Shown in pieces: positions 54,264 through 61,949 of a DNA stretch of 64,000 bases. Numbering within the stretch: position 1 is the stretch's first letter; each line of letters opens with the position of its first letter. The position numbers were made by a program, and so were the translations under genes. Source of the stretch: Paenibacillus sp. An7. Lineage in GTDB: Bacteria; Bacillota; Bacilli; Paenibacillales; Paenibacillaceae. The DNA lies in NCBI RefSeq assembly GCF_009870785.1, contig NZ_WTWX01000013.1, positions 1 through 64,000 on the forward strand, in the 5' to 3' direction. The notes beneath the pieces were generated by a model, which did no database searches, was not told the origin of the DNA, and saw nothing but the letters and a program-made list of their open reading frames with translations.

Positions 54264-55211
54264 ATGTATAAATCAGTTATTATCGGAACGGGTCCAGCCG
54301 GCCTGACTGCAGCCATTTATTTGGCTCGTGCGAATTTGAAACCACTCGTAATTGAAGGTCCAGAACCGGGAGGACAACTCACTACAACGACAGAAGTGGA
54401 AAATTTCCCTGGTTTCCCTGATGGTATTATGGGACCTGAACTTATGGATAATATGCGCAAACAGGCGGAGCGCTTTGGTGCTGAATTCCGTACTGGATGG
54501 GTTAATAGTATTGATATGGCAGAGCGTCCTTTTAAAATTCAGGTGGAAGGACAAGATGAAATTGTTTCCGAGACGGTCATTATTTCCACAGGAGCTTCTG
54601 CTAAATACCTCGGTATTCCTGGAGAACAAGAAAACGTAGGGTACGGGGTAAGTACTTGTGCAACATGCGATGGATTCTTTTTCCGCGGTAAAGAAATCAT
54701 CGTAATCGGCGGCGGCGATTCTGCTCTGGAAGAAGCAAACTTCCTGACTCGTTTCGCTTCTAAAGTTACACTTGTGCATCGCCGTGAAGAACTTCGTGCT
54801 TCAAAAATTATGCAGGACCGTGCTCGCGATAATGAAAAAATCGAATGGGCACTGAATCGCACACCTGTCGAGATTCTTGCAGGTGAAAATGGAAGCGGAG
54901 TGAAAGGCTTAAAAGTGCTTAACAATGCTACCGGCGAAGAAGAAATGATTGAAGCGAGCGGTGTATTTGTTGCTATTGGTCATAATCCAAATACGACTTT
55001 CTTGAATGGTCAACTGACTACCGATGCAAACGGATATATTGTTGTTAACCCTGGCACGAGTGAAACGAATGTACCTGGCGTATTCGCTTGCGGAGATGTT
55101 CAGGATACGCGCTACAGACAAGCGATTACAGCTGCAGGCAGTGGATGTAAAGCAGCAATGGATACAGAAAGATTCATCGAGAGTCTTGAACACAGTGCAG
55201 TAACAAATTAA
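54264..55211 (+). CDS. trxB: Thioredoxin reductase
   Basis: TrxB transfers electrons from NADPH through FAD to thioredoxin. The 315-residue protein has the FAD motif [16 protein letters not shown] (about 8-23), the redox pair CATC at 132-135, the NADPH motif [13 protein letters not shown] (about 151) and the second FAD motif [23 protein letters not shown] (about 272). AGGAGG precedes ATG 54264. It is a single-gene unit, divergent from the ZIP transporter. Confidence 0.97.
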   Translation: MYKSVIIGTGPAGLTAAIYLARANLKPLVIEGPEPGGQLTTTTEVENFPGFPDGIMGPELMDNMRKQAERFGAEFRTGWVNSIDMAERPFKIQVEGQDEIVSETVIISTGASAKYLGIPGEQENVGYGVSTCATCDGFFFRGKEIIVIGGGDSALEEANFLTRFASKVTLVHRREELRASKIMQDRARDNEKIEWALNRTPVEILAGENGSGVKGLKVLNNATGEEEMIEASGVFVAIGHNPNTTFLNGQLTTDANGYIVVNPGTSETNVPGVFACGDVQDTRYRQAITAAGSGCKAAMDTERFIESLEHSAVTN

Positions 55212-55342
55212 TACCTGAATCTATTTCATAATCATTAAATTTGTGAAAATAATTCACCTAGTTTATATATTCAGATTGCAGTAAATAAGTGAATAGAATT
55301 TTGACTGATTTTATTCAGCCTGAGGTAATGCAATGGAAGTCT

Positions 55343-55374
55343 AAAGCCGTATCCTTTATGGATGCGGTTTTTTA
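55343..55374 (+). terminator. Intrinsic terminator after trxB
   Basis: AGCCGTATCC pairs with GGATGCGGTT around TTTA, followed by a T run. Confidence 0.85.
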
Positions 55375-55428
55375 TCTATATAAAGGGAATCATACGATAG
55401 TAGAATGGTAGAGTAGGAGCGATAATCC

Positions 55429-56754
55429 TTGAAAATTAGTTATTATCTATGGGCACTGTTACTCATGTTCTTAGTGATGGGTTGTTCCAGGGAAGCAGCT
55501 ATACCTGAGAAATCAGCCGATTCCTTAACGGAATTAAATAGTCACCAAGTAGAAAATAAACCGATTAAAGTAGAAGAAAATTCCGAACAGGGTCTCGATT
55601 ATACGGAGTCACTTGAACCTGATGGTGTTATTTCAATTGAAAAGTCCGACAAGTATAAGTCTGAACTCATGTCGATGACCTTGGAACAGAAAATAGGCCA
55701 GCTGATGATCTCAGGTTTCTCAGGCACAGAACTTTCAAAAGAAGAGGCACAGCTCATTGCTTCAGGCCGCATCGGCGGTGTCATCCTATTTAAGCAAAAT
55801 ATCGAGAGCAAGAAACAGCTGCTAAAACTTATTAATGATATAAAATCATATAATCCTGCAGAAAAAAAACCGCTTTTTATCTCTTTGGATGAAGAAGGGG
55901 GGCGGGTGTCTCGTTTACCAGAGGGCAAAACGGAGTTTCCACCCAGCCTTATGATTGGGAAGAAGGGAGATGCAGCTTTATCGGAAGAAGTGGGCAGAGT
56001 GATTGGGGAAGAGGCTGGTGCTTTTGGTTTTAATGTAGACTATGCTCCTGTACTTGATATCTTTAGCAATCCGGCCAATACAGTAATCGGCGATCGTGCT
56101 TATGGCACCACCGCTGCTGAAGTATCCGTTCATGGGATCGCTGTAATGAAAGGACTCCAGAAAGCAGGGATGATCTCAGCTATAAAGCACTTTCCCGGAC
56201 ATGGTGACACATCGGTTGATTCACATGAAAGTTTGCCGGTTGTGAATAAGACGAAAGCTCAGCTAGAAGAAAGAGAACTGATTCCTTTTCGAAAAGCGAT
56301 AGAAGAAGGAGCAGACATGATCATGGTAGCTCATATCAAGTATCCAAAGATCGATTCCTCCGGAAAACCGGCGTCTCTTTCTTCTGTCATGGTTCAAGAT
56401 ATGTTACGAGGCGATCTTGGATACGATGGAGTTGTTATAACGGATGATCTTGAGATGGGTGCAATCGAACAAAATGTTGGCTCAGGAGAGGCTGCAGTTA
56501 TGGCGCTTGAGGCCGGAGTCGATATCCTTTTGTTTGGTCATACTCCAGACAAAGTACTAGAAGCATATGAGGCTATACGAAACGCTGTAGAAACAGGCAG
56601 GTTGCCCGAAACCGAATTAGATAAACATGTGCTCCGAGTTCTGAAGCTGAAGGAGAAATATATACATTCAGTTGAGAAGCTAACGGAAGACGCACTTACC
56701 AAATTCGGCTCTGATGAGAACCAGCAAGTGGCGAACCAGATGAAACAGAATTAA
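55429..56754 (+). CDS. Glycoside hydrolase family 3 lipoprotein (beta-N-acetylhexosaminidase-like)
   Basis: The 441-residue protein has a lipoprotein signal with lipobox LVMGC (Cys19), a Glu/Ser-rich linker (about 20-75) and a single GH3 TIM barrel. KHFPGHGDTSVDSH (about 249-262) is the signature of NagZ-type hexosaminidases with a His/Asp catalytic dyad, and the nucleophile Asp lies in ITDDLEMGAI (about 337-346). It probably removes GlcNAc from muropeptides or chitin fragments outside the cell. TTG 55429 has TAGGAG upstream. It lacks the second domain found in Bacillus NagZ. Confidence 0.9.
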   Translation: MKISYYLWALLLMFLVMGCSREAAIPEKSADSLTELNSHQVENKPIKVEENSEQGLDYTESLEPDGVISIEKSDKYKSELMSMTLEQKIGQLMISGFSGTELSKEEAQLIASGRIGGVILFKQNIESKKQLLKLINDIKSYNPAEKKPLFISLDEEGGRVSRLPEGKTEFPPSLMIGKKGDAALSEEVGRVIGEEAGAFGFNVDYAPVLDIFSNPANTVIGDRAYGTTAAEVSVHGIAVMKGLQKAGMISAIKHFPGHGDTSVDSHESLPVVNKTKAQLEERELIPFRKAIEEGADMIMVAHIKYPKIDSSGKPASLSSVMVQDMLRGDLGYDGVVITDDLEMGAIEQNVGSGEAAVMALEAGVDILLFGHTPDKVLEAYEAIRNAVETGRLPETELDKHVLRVLKLKEKYIHSVEKLTEDALTKFGSDENQQVANQMKQN

Positions 56755-56800
56755 TGAACATCTCATGTGAAAAAAGCGGGGGTGTTATTTGAGATAAAAT

Positions 56801-56836
56801 AAAAAGAGAGAGACGAAACTTGTCTCTCTCTTTCTT
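56801..56836. terminator. Bidirectional terminator after the GH3 gene
   Basis: AAAGAGAGAGAC pairs with GTCTCTCTCTTT around a 7-base loop, with A and T runs on either side. Confidence 0.88.
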
Positions 56837-56864
56837 AAATAAGGAATAAACAGCGAAACGTTAG

Positions 56865-57062
56865 CTAAAAAACAAACCACATAAACCACTGGAATATAAA
56901 ATAGACGGCTACACCCGATAGAACATACCATAATGCCTGTCTTTTCTTACCCTGAAATAACTTGAGAATTCCTAGACTTACCAAGGGAGCAATAATAATA
57001 AGGAAAAGCAGGACCGTGATGAACATCGCGGCTGAAATATCGGAAGTATCCACATAAGTCAC
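56865..57062 (-). CDS. Small two-helix membrane protein of unknown function
   Basis: A 65-residue protein with two helices (about 13-36 and 45-63) separated by a basic QGKKRQ turn. I do not recognise the family. GTG 57062 is chosen because GGAGAG lies seven bases upstream; the longer frame from ATG 57131 and the ATG at 57077 have no ribosome-binding site. It lies downstream of xylR on the same strand, with about 155 bases between, and may be expressed separately. Confidence 0.55.
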   Translation of the reverse strand: MTYVDTSDISAAMFITVLLFLIIIAPLVSLGILKLFQGKKRQALWYVLSGVAVYFIFQWFMWFVF

Positions 57063-57217
57063 GAGAGTTCTCTCCATTCCGTGCGTGAAGTATAGCTGCA
57101 AATGGGAACTTTGCAGTAATAAATGACACATAATAAGACTTATTATACCTTGGATACGAAAGGTAACGGTCCAGAAAATAGGGCGAATTTTTGTCTATTT
57201 CAGTAATTTTTTTACAT

Positions 57218-58378
57218 TTATGATCGAACACGAATCTGCCCGAGAAATTGGGATATGGCTCCATAGGCAGAACCAATTAAGGTAGAGTTTGCTCCAAGTT
57301 CAGCGAATTCAATATGGAGACTACGCCGATGGTAGGGAAGTGTTCGCTCTGCAACAACGCTTTGCAGTGAGCTTTCTATATATTTTTGTGCTTTCGATAA
57401 GGGTCCCCCAATGATGATGCGTTCTGGGTTAAAACTATTTACGATGTTTGTTATCCCCACACCGAGTCGGTGTCCCATGCTTTTATAGAGTTCAATAATG
57501 ATCGGGTCACCTTTGGCAGCAAGGATCGTAAGATCGGAAGTGGAACGGGAAGGAAGCTGCAAGCTGGCTTCATCATACGCTTTTTCAGATGCATAAAGCT
57601 CCCAGCACCCCCGATTTCCGCAGGAGCACTGCTTTCCTTCTGCATCTATGGACATATGTCCTGTTTCTCCCGCATAACCCCATGCGCCTTTATAAAGTTC
57701 TCCATCAATTACAATACCAGATCCAATCCCAATGCCCGCACTGATGTATATCAGATGACGTGTTCCTCTAGCCGCTCCAAAATGAAGTTCACCAAGTGCT
57801 CCTGCATTGGCTTCATTATCAATTGTGACAGGGAGCTCCAGTTCTTTTTCTAACATCCTTCGAAGAGGAACCATATTCCAAGCAAGGTTCGGAGCAAATA
57901 GAACGGTTCCTTCTTCATCTACCATACCTGGTACTCCAATTCCCACACCAATGACACCATGTGGTGAAGGAGGCGCTTGATGCTGCAGCCCGTTCGTCAT
58001 AGAGACGATAGAACTGCAGACGTATGACACGTCGTGACTTGTAAGAGGCTGAACATCCTCAGCAATAATGGATCCGGCAAGATCCGTTAGAACACCTCGT
58101 AAACGTTTCACACTGACTTCAAGACCCACCGCATAACCAGCATGTTTATTGAATAGAAGCATAAGCGGTTTGCGTCCTCCGCTGGATTCACCTGGACCAA
58201 GTTCAGTGACTAAATGCCCATCTATAAGTTCCGCCACAAGATTAGATACCGTTGCTTTATTTAATCCGGATAGAGTCGACACGTTGGCTCTAGATAAAGG
58301 TGCATGTTCCCGGATCGTATTTAAAATAATCGTTTTATTAATTTTTTTGACCAGAGCCTGATCTCCGGTTATAGCCAT
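57218..58378 (-). CDS. xylR: Xylose operon repressor XylR (ROK family)
   Basis: The 386-residue protein has an N-terminal winged helix (about 10-70, PLSRANVSTLSGLNKATVSNLVAELI), then a ROK sugar-kinase-like domain with ISAGIGIGSGIVIDGELYKGAWGYAGE and the zinc-binding CSCGNRGCWE (about 255-264). It lies divergent from xylAB with an inverted-repeat operator between them, as in Bacillus and Paenibacillus. Xylose binding should release the operator. ATG 58378 is used. Confidence 0.92.
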   Translation of the reverse strand: MAITGDQALVKKINKTIILNTIREHAPLSRANVSTLSGLNKATVSNLVAELIDGHLVTELGPGESSGGRKPLMLLFNKHAGYAVGLEVSVKRLRGVLTDLAGSIIAEDVQPLTSHDVSYVCSSIVSMTNGLQHQAPPSPHGVIGVGIGVPGMVDEEGTVLFAPNLAWNMVPLRRMLEKELELPVTIDNEANAGALGELHFGAARGTRHLIYISAGIGIGSGIVIDGELYKGAWGYAGETGHMSIDAEGKQCSCGNRGCWELYASEKAYDEASLQLPSRSTSDLTILAAKGDPIIIELYKSMGHRLGVGITNIVNSFNPERIIIGGPLSKAQKYIESSLQSVVAERTLPYHRRSLHIEFAELGANSTLIGSAYGAISQFLGQIRVRS

Positions 58379-58611
58379 GAATCAGCACGTCCCTTCAGGA
58401 TTTTACATTACATGATTTACGAAAAGTTCACGAAAACTTATCGTTTAAGAAACATAAGTGAATCGATTTCATAATTCATTAAAACGATAAAATTTGTAAC
58501 TATATATAGACAAATAGAACCATTTTGATTTATAGATACTCTGATTAAAGCAACGAAAGGTATTATGAAATTAATTCAAGTAAAGTCTATTGTAACAGAA
58601 AAAAATGAGAA
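58379..58611. other. xylR side of the xylR-xylA intergenic region
   Basis: No gene. TTATCGTTT (58438-58446) and AAACGATAA (58482-58490) form a 9-base inverted repeat with a 35-base spacer containing AATCGATT. The same TTATCGTTT-type word occurs before the CPBP gene near 13637. Role unknown; it may include the xylR promoter or a loop-type operator. Confidence 0.4.
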
Positions 58612-58628
58612 TAAACAAACTTTGTTTA
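58612..58628. promoter_or_regulatory. Candidate XylR operator
   Basis: TAAACAA-ACT-TTGTTTA is a perfect 7-3-7 inverted repeat resembling the Bacillus xyl operator (GTTTGTTTAAACAAAC type). It lies just upstream of the predicted xylA -35 element. Confidence 0.75.
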
Positions 58629-58633
58629 ACCAA

Positions 58634-58682
58634 TAGACAAAGTGGCAGATGGTGTGTTAGTATATCGGTGTAAACGATTTCG
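58634..58682 (+). promoter_or_regulatory. xylA promoter and cre site
   Basis: TAGACA (58634-58639), an 18-base spacer and TAGTAT (58658-58663) make a plausible sigma-A promoter. TGTAAACGATTTCG (58669-58682) matches 13 of 14 cre positions and covers the start point, so CcpA repression by glucose is expected along with XylR control. Confidence 0.65.
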
Positions 58683-58723
58683 CGAATCGGACATTAGACC
58701 AATTAGAGGAGGGCTTTGTAACA

Positions 58724-60040
58724 ATGGCTTATTTTGAATCCGTTAACAAAGTTGCATTTGAAGGTAAAGAATCGAAGAATCCTTTGGCATTTAAATTTTA
58801 TAATCCGGAAGAAGTCGTAGCAGGTAAAACAATGGAAGAACATTTCCGTTTCGGTATGGCTTATTGGCATACATTAACAGCAGGCGGTGCTGACCCTTTT
58901 GGTGCAGAAACTGCTGTTCGTTCTTATAATAAATATTCTGGACTTGACCTTGCGAAAGTTCGCGTAGAAGCAGCATTTGAATTCATGGAAAAAATGAATC
59001 TTCCTTTCTTCTGTTTCCACGATGTAGACATCGCTCCAGAAGGAAATAGTCTGCGTGAGTTCTACAGCAATATTGATACCATCGTAGATCTAATTGAAGA
59101 ACAAATGAAAGCAACCGGCAAGAAGCTGCTTTGGAATACAGCAAACATGTTTACAAATCCGCGCTTTATGCATGGTGCAGCTTCTACATGTAATGCGGAC
59201 GTATATGCACATGCGGCAGCTCAGATTAAAAAAGGTCTTGAAGTAGGTAAACGTCTTGGTGCAGAAAACTATGTATTCTGGGGCGGACGTGAAGGTTATG
59301 ATACGCTGCTGAATACAGATATGGCTCTTGAGCAGGACAATATTGCTCGTATGTTCCATATGGCTGTAGATTATGCAAAAGAAATCGGTTTTGACGCTCA
59401 ATTCCTGATCGAGCCTAAACCAAAAGAGCCGACAAAACATCAGTATGATTTCGATGCTGCCACTTCCATTGCATTCTTGCAAAAATATGGCCTCGATAAA
59501 GACTTTAAACTGAACCTTGAAGCTAACCATGCTACACTGGCAGGTCATACATTTGACCACGAGCTGCGTGTCGCTCGTATTAACGGTATGCTTGGATCAC
59601 TGGATGCGAACCAAGGCGATCTCTTGATCGGTTGGGATACAGATGAGTTCCCAGTAGATATCTACGATGCAACACTTACCATGTATGAAGTACTTAAGAA
59701 TGGCGGCCTTGGTAAAGGCGGAGTAAACTTTGATGCAAAAGTACGTCGTTCTTCTTTCGAACCAGAAGATCTGTTCCTCGCTCACATTGCTGGTATGGAT
59801 ACGTATGCGAAAGGTCTAAAAGTCGCTGCAAAACTGATCGAAGATCGCGTATTTGATAACTTTATCGAAGATCGATATGCAAGCTTTAAAGAGGGTATCG
59901 GTGCTGAAGTAGTAGAAGGAAAATCAACACTCAGCTCCCTTGCTGAATATGCTCTGAATAATGAAACACCACGTGCTAATAAATCAGGTCGTCAAGAACT
60001 TCTGAAAGCGACACTTAACCAGTATATCTTGGCTGACTAA
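58724..60040 (+). CDS. xylA: Xylose isomerase
   Basis: XylA converts D-xylose to D-xylulose. The 438-residue class II enzyme has the catalytic His99 with Asp100/Asp102 in [28 protein letters not shown] (about 187-202), the metal-ligand stretch [17 protein letters not shown] (about 230-246), [19 protein letters not shown] and [17 protein letters not shown] precedes ATG 58724. It is first in xylAB and divergent from xylR. Confidence 0.98.
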   Translation: MAYFESVNKVAFEGKESKNPLAFKFYNPEEVVAGKTMEEHFRFGMAYWHTLTAGGADPFGAETAVRSYNKYSGLDLAKVRVEAAFEFMEKMNLPFFCFHDVDIAPEGNSLREFYSNIDTIVDLIEEQMKATGKKLLWNTANMFTNPRFMHGAASTCNADVYAHAAAQIKKGLEVGKRLGAENYVFWGGREGYDTLLNTDMALEQDNIARMFHMAVDYAKEIGFDAQFLIEPKPKEPTKHQYDFDAATSIAFLQKYGLDKDFKLNLEANHATLAGHTFDHELRVARINGMLGSLDANQGDLLIGWDTDEFPVDIYDATLTMYEVLKNGGLGKGGVNFDAKVRRSSFEPEDLFLAHIAGMDTYAKGLKVAAKLIEDRVFDNFIEDRYASFKEGIGAEVVEGKSTLSSLAEYALNNETPRANKSGRQELLKATLNQYILAD

Positions 60041-60100
60041 TACTTTATCGGCCTTGATCATGCCAACAGGACGCTGCAGCGTTAGTTAGACTTTACGGAT

Positions 60101-60149
60101 CGTCCCCGGCCTTTTTCGCCCGTATGCGAAAGGTGCGGGGACGTTTCTT
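60101..60149 (+). terminator. Hairpin between xylA and xylB
   Basis: CGTCCCCG pairs with CGGGGACG, with inner CTTTTTCGC/GCGAAAG, followed by TTTCTT. The T run is poor, so it may stabilise xylA mRNA or attenuate xylB rather than fully terminate. Confidence 0.65.
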
Positions 60150-60193
60150 ATGTAAAGGTAGAAATAAGTGGACATAGAGGAGGAAGAAAAACA

Positions 60194-61687
60194 ATGAGTT
60201 ATGTTATTGGGGTGGATTTAGGAACGAGTGCAGTGAAGACGGTACTCGTGAACCGCAGCGGGGAAGTTTTATTCGAATCATCACAGCCGTATCCGCTGCA
60301 TCAACCCAAAGCGGGCTACAGCGAACAGAATCCAGAGGATTGGGTTGAGCAGACGTTAGTGTCTCTTCGTAAGCTCATGGAAATGTCTAATATTTCGGCT
60401 GAGGAAGTAGCAGGTCTTAGCTTTTCTGGTCAAATGCATGGGCTCGTGTTACTTGATAAGGATGGTCATGTGCTGCGTCCCGCTATTTTGTGGAATGACA
60501 CACGGACGACAGCAGAATGCCGACTTATCGAGGAAACGTTAGGTACGGATCTCTTACAGATTGCAAAAAACCGTGCATTAGAAGGATTTACACTCCCTAA
60601 AATATTATGGGTTCAAAAGCATGAACCTGAGATCATGGAGCAGGCAGCCGTATTCCTGCTTCCCAAAGACTATGTTCGTTACCGGTTAACCGGCGACTTT
60701 GCAATGGATTATTCCGATGCGGCGGGAACGTTGCTGTTAGATATAGCAAGCAAAAGCTGGAGTCAGACGATTGCAGAAGCCTTCTCACTTCCACTTTCCC
60801 TTTGTCCAAGACTGGTCGAGTCTTTTGAAGAGGTGGGAACACTGCTTCCTGAGATTGCAGAAGCATCCAAGCTTACTGCAAACACGAAAGTATTTGCCGG
60901 GGGAGCAGACAATGCTTGTGGGGCGATTGGCGCTGGCATTCTGAATGAAGGACAGACGATGAGCAGCATCGGAACCTCAGGGGTTGTACTAGCTTATGAA
61001 GAGCGTAAAGAACTCGATTTTGAAGGGAAAGTACACTTTTTTAACCACGGGGAGAAAGATGCTTTTTATATCATGGGTGTGACACTTGCTGCGGGGTATA
61101 GTTTGACCTGGTTTAAGGATACTTTTGCAAAAGATCTTTCCTTTGATGAACTGCTTAGCGGCATTGATGCCATCCCAGCAGGCAGTAAAGGACTATTATT
61201 CACTCCTTATCTCGTTGGAGAAAGAACTCCGCATCCTGATGCAAATATACGCGCAAGCTTCATCGGCGTAGACGCCGGTCATTCTCTTGCTCATTTTGGA
61301 CGTGCCGTACTCGAAGGCATCACGTTCTCTTTAAGAGAGTCCATTGATATTATCCGTGAATCCGGTAAGACAATTAATGAAGTTGTCTCTATTGGCGGCG
61401 GGGCTAAAAATGAAACATGGCTGCAAATGCAGGCAGATATTTTTAACAGCCGGATTGTGAAGCTCGAAAGCGAACAAGGTCCTGCTATGGGGGCTGCTAT
61501 GCTGGCAGCTTACGGGTGTGGATGGTTTGATTCTTTACAGGCGTGTGCGGCAGCATTTATCCGCCCTGCGAAAACTTATGAGCCAAATCCGGAGACGGCT
61601 GCAGTGTACAATGAACTGTTCGCGCTCTATCAGAAGATTTACGGACAAACACGTGAATTAAATGAGAAACTCGCACAGTACAGATAG
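60194..61687 (+). CDS. xylB: Xylulokinase
   Basis: XylB phosphorylates D-xylulose to xylulose-5-phosphate for the pentose phosphate pathway. The 497-residue FGGY-family kinase has the phosphate-1 loop GVDLGTSAVKTVLV at the N-terminus, SGQMHGLVLLD (about 79-89), the catalytic Asp region GGADNACGAIGAG (about 236-248) and the C-terminal SIGGGAKNETWLQMQADIFNSRI. AGAGGAGG precedes ATG 60194. It is separated from xylA by a hairpin. Confidence 0.97.
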   Translation: MSYVIGVDLGTSAVKTVLVNRSGEVLFESSQPYPLHQPKAGYSEQNPEDWVEQTLVSLRKLMEMSNISAEEVAGLSFSGQMHGLVLLDKDGHVLRPAILWNDTRTTAECRLIEETLGTDLLQIAKNRALEGFTLPKILWVQKHEPEIMEQAAVFLLPKDYVRYRLTGDFAMDYSDAAGTLLLDIASKSWSQTIAEAFSLPLSLCPRLVESFEEVGTLLPEIAEASKLTANTKVFAGGADNACGAIGAGILNEGQTMSSIGTSGVVLAYEERKELDFEGKVHFFNHGEKDAFYIMGVTLAAGYSLTWFKDTFAKDLSFDELLSGIDAIPAGSKGLLFTPYLVGERTPHPDANIRASFIGVDAGHSLAHFGRAVLEGITFSLRESIDIIRESGKTINEVVSIGGGAKNETWLQMQADIFNSRIVKLESEQGPAMGAAMLAAYGCGWFDSLQACAAAFIRPAKTYEPNPETAAVYNELFALYQKIYGQTRELNEKLAQYR

Positions 61688-61703
61688 ATAGTGGCACCCC
61701 TTA

Positions 61704-61737
61704 ATAACCGCTCCGAGATCTACGGGGCGGTTATTTA
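61704..61737 (+). terminator. Hairpin terminator after xylB
   Basis: ATAACCGC-CC pairs with GG-GCGGTTAT, followed by TTAT. The T run is weak. Confidence 0.6.
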
Positions 61738-61949
61738 TGATCTATTTTCTAGACGAAGTGAAGATGAACTTAAGAGATAGGGTTTAATTAGCATGGCAGT
61801 TTATGTTAGAGTGTATGAGGTTTGCAACACATTTTCTAGCAAAAAGTTGGGTCTTTATCTTGAAATTTTTAAATGGGAAATATGGAATGTGATAGTTTAT
61901 AGTATGATACAATGGAATAGATTGGAAATTTTAGGGGGGGGTATGAATT

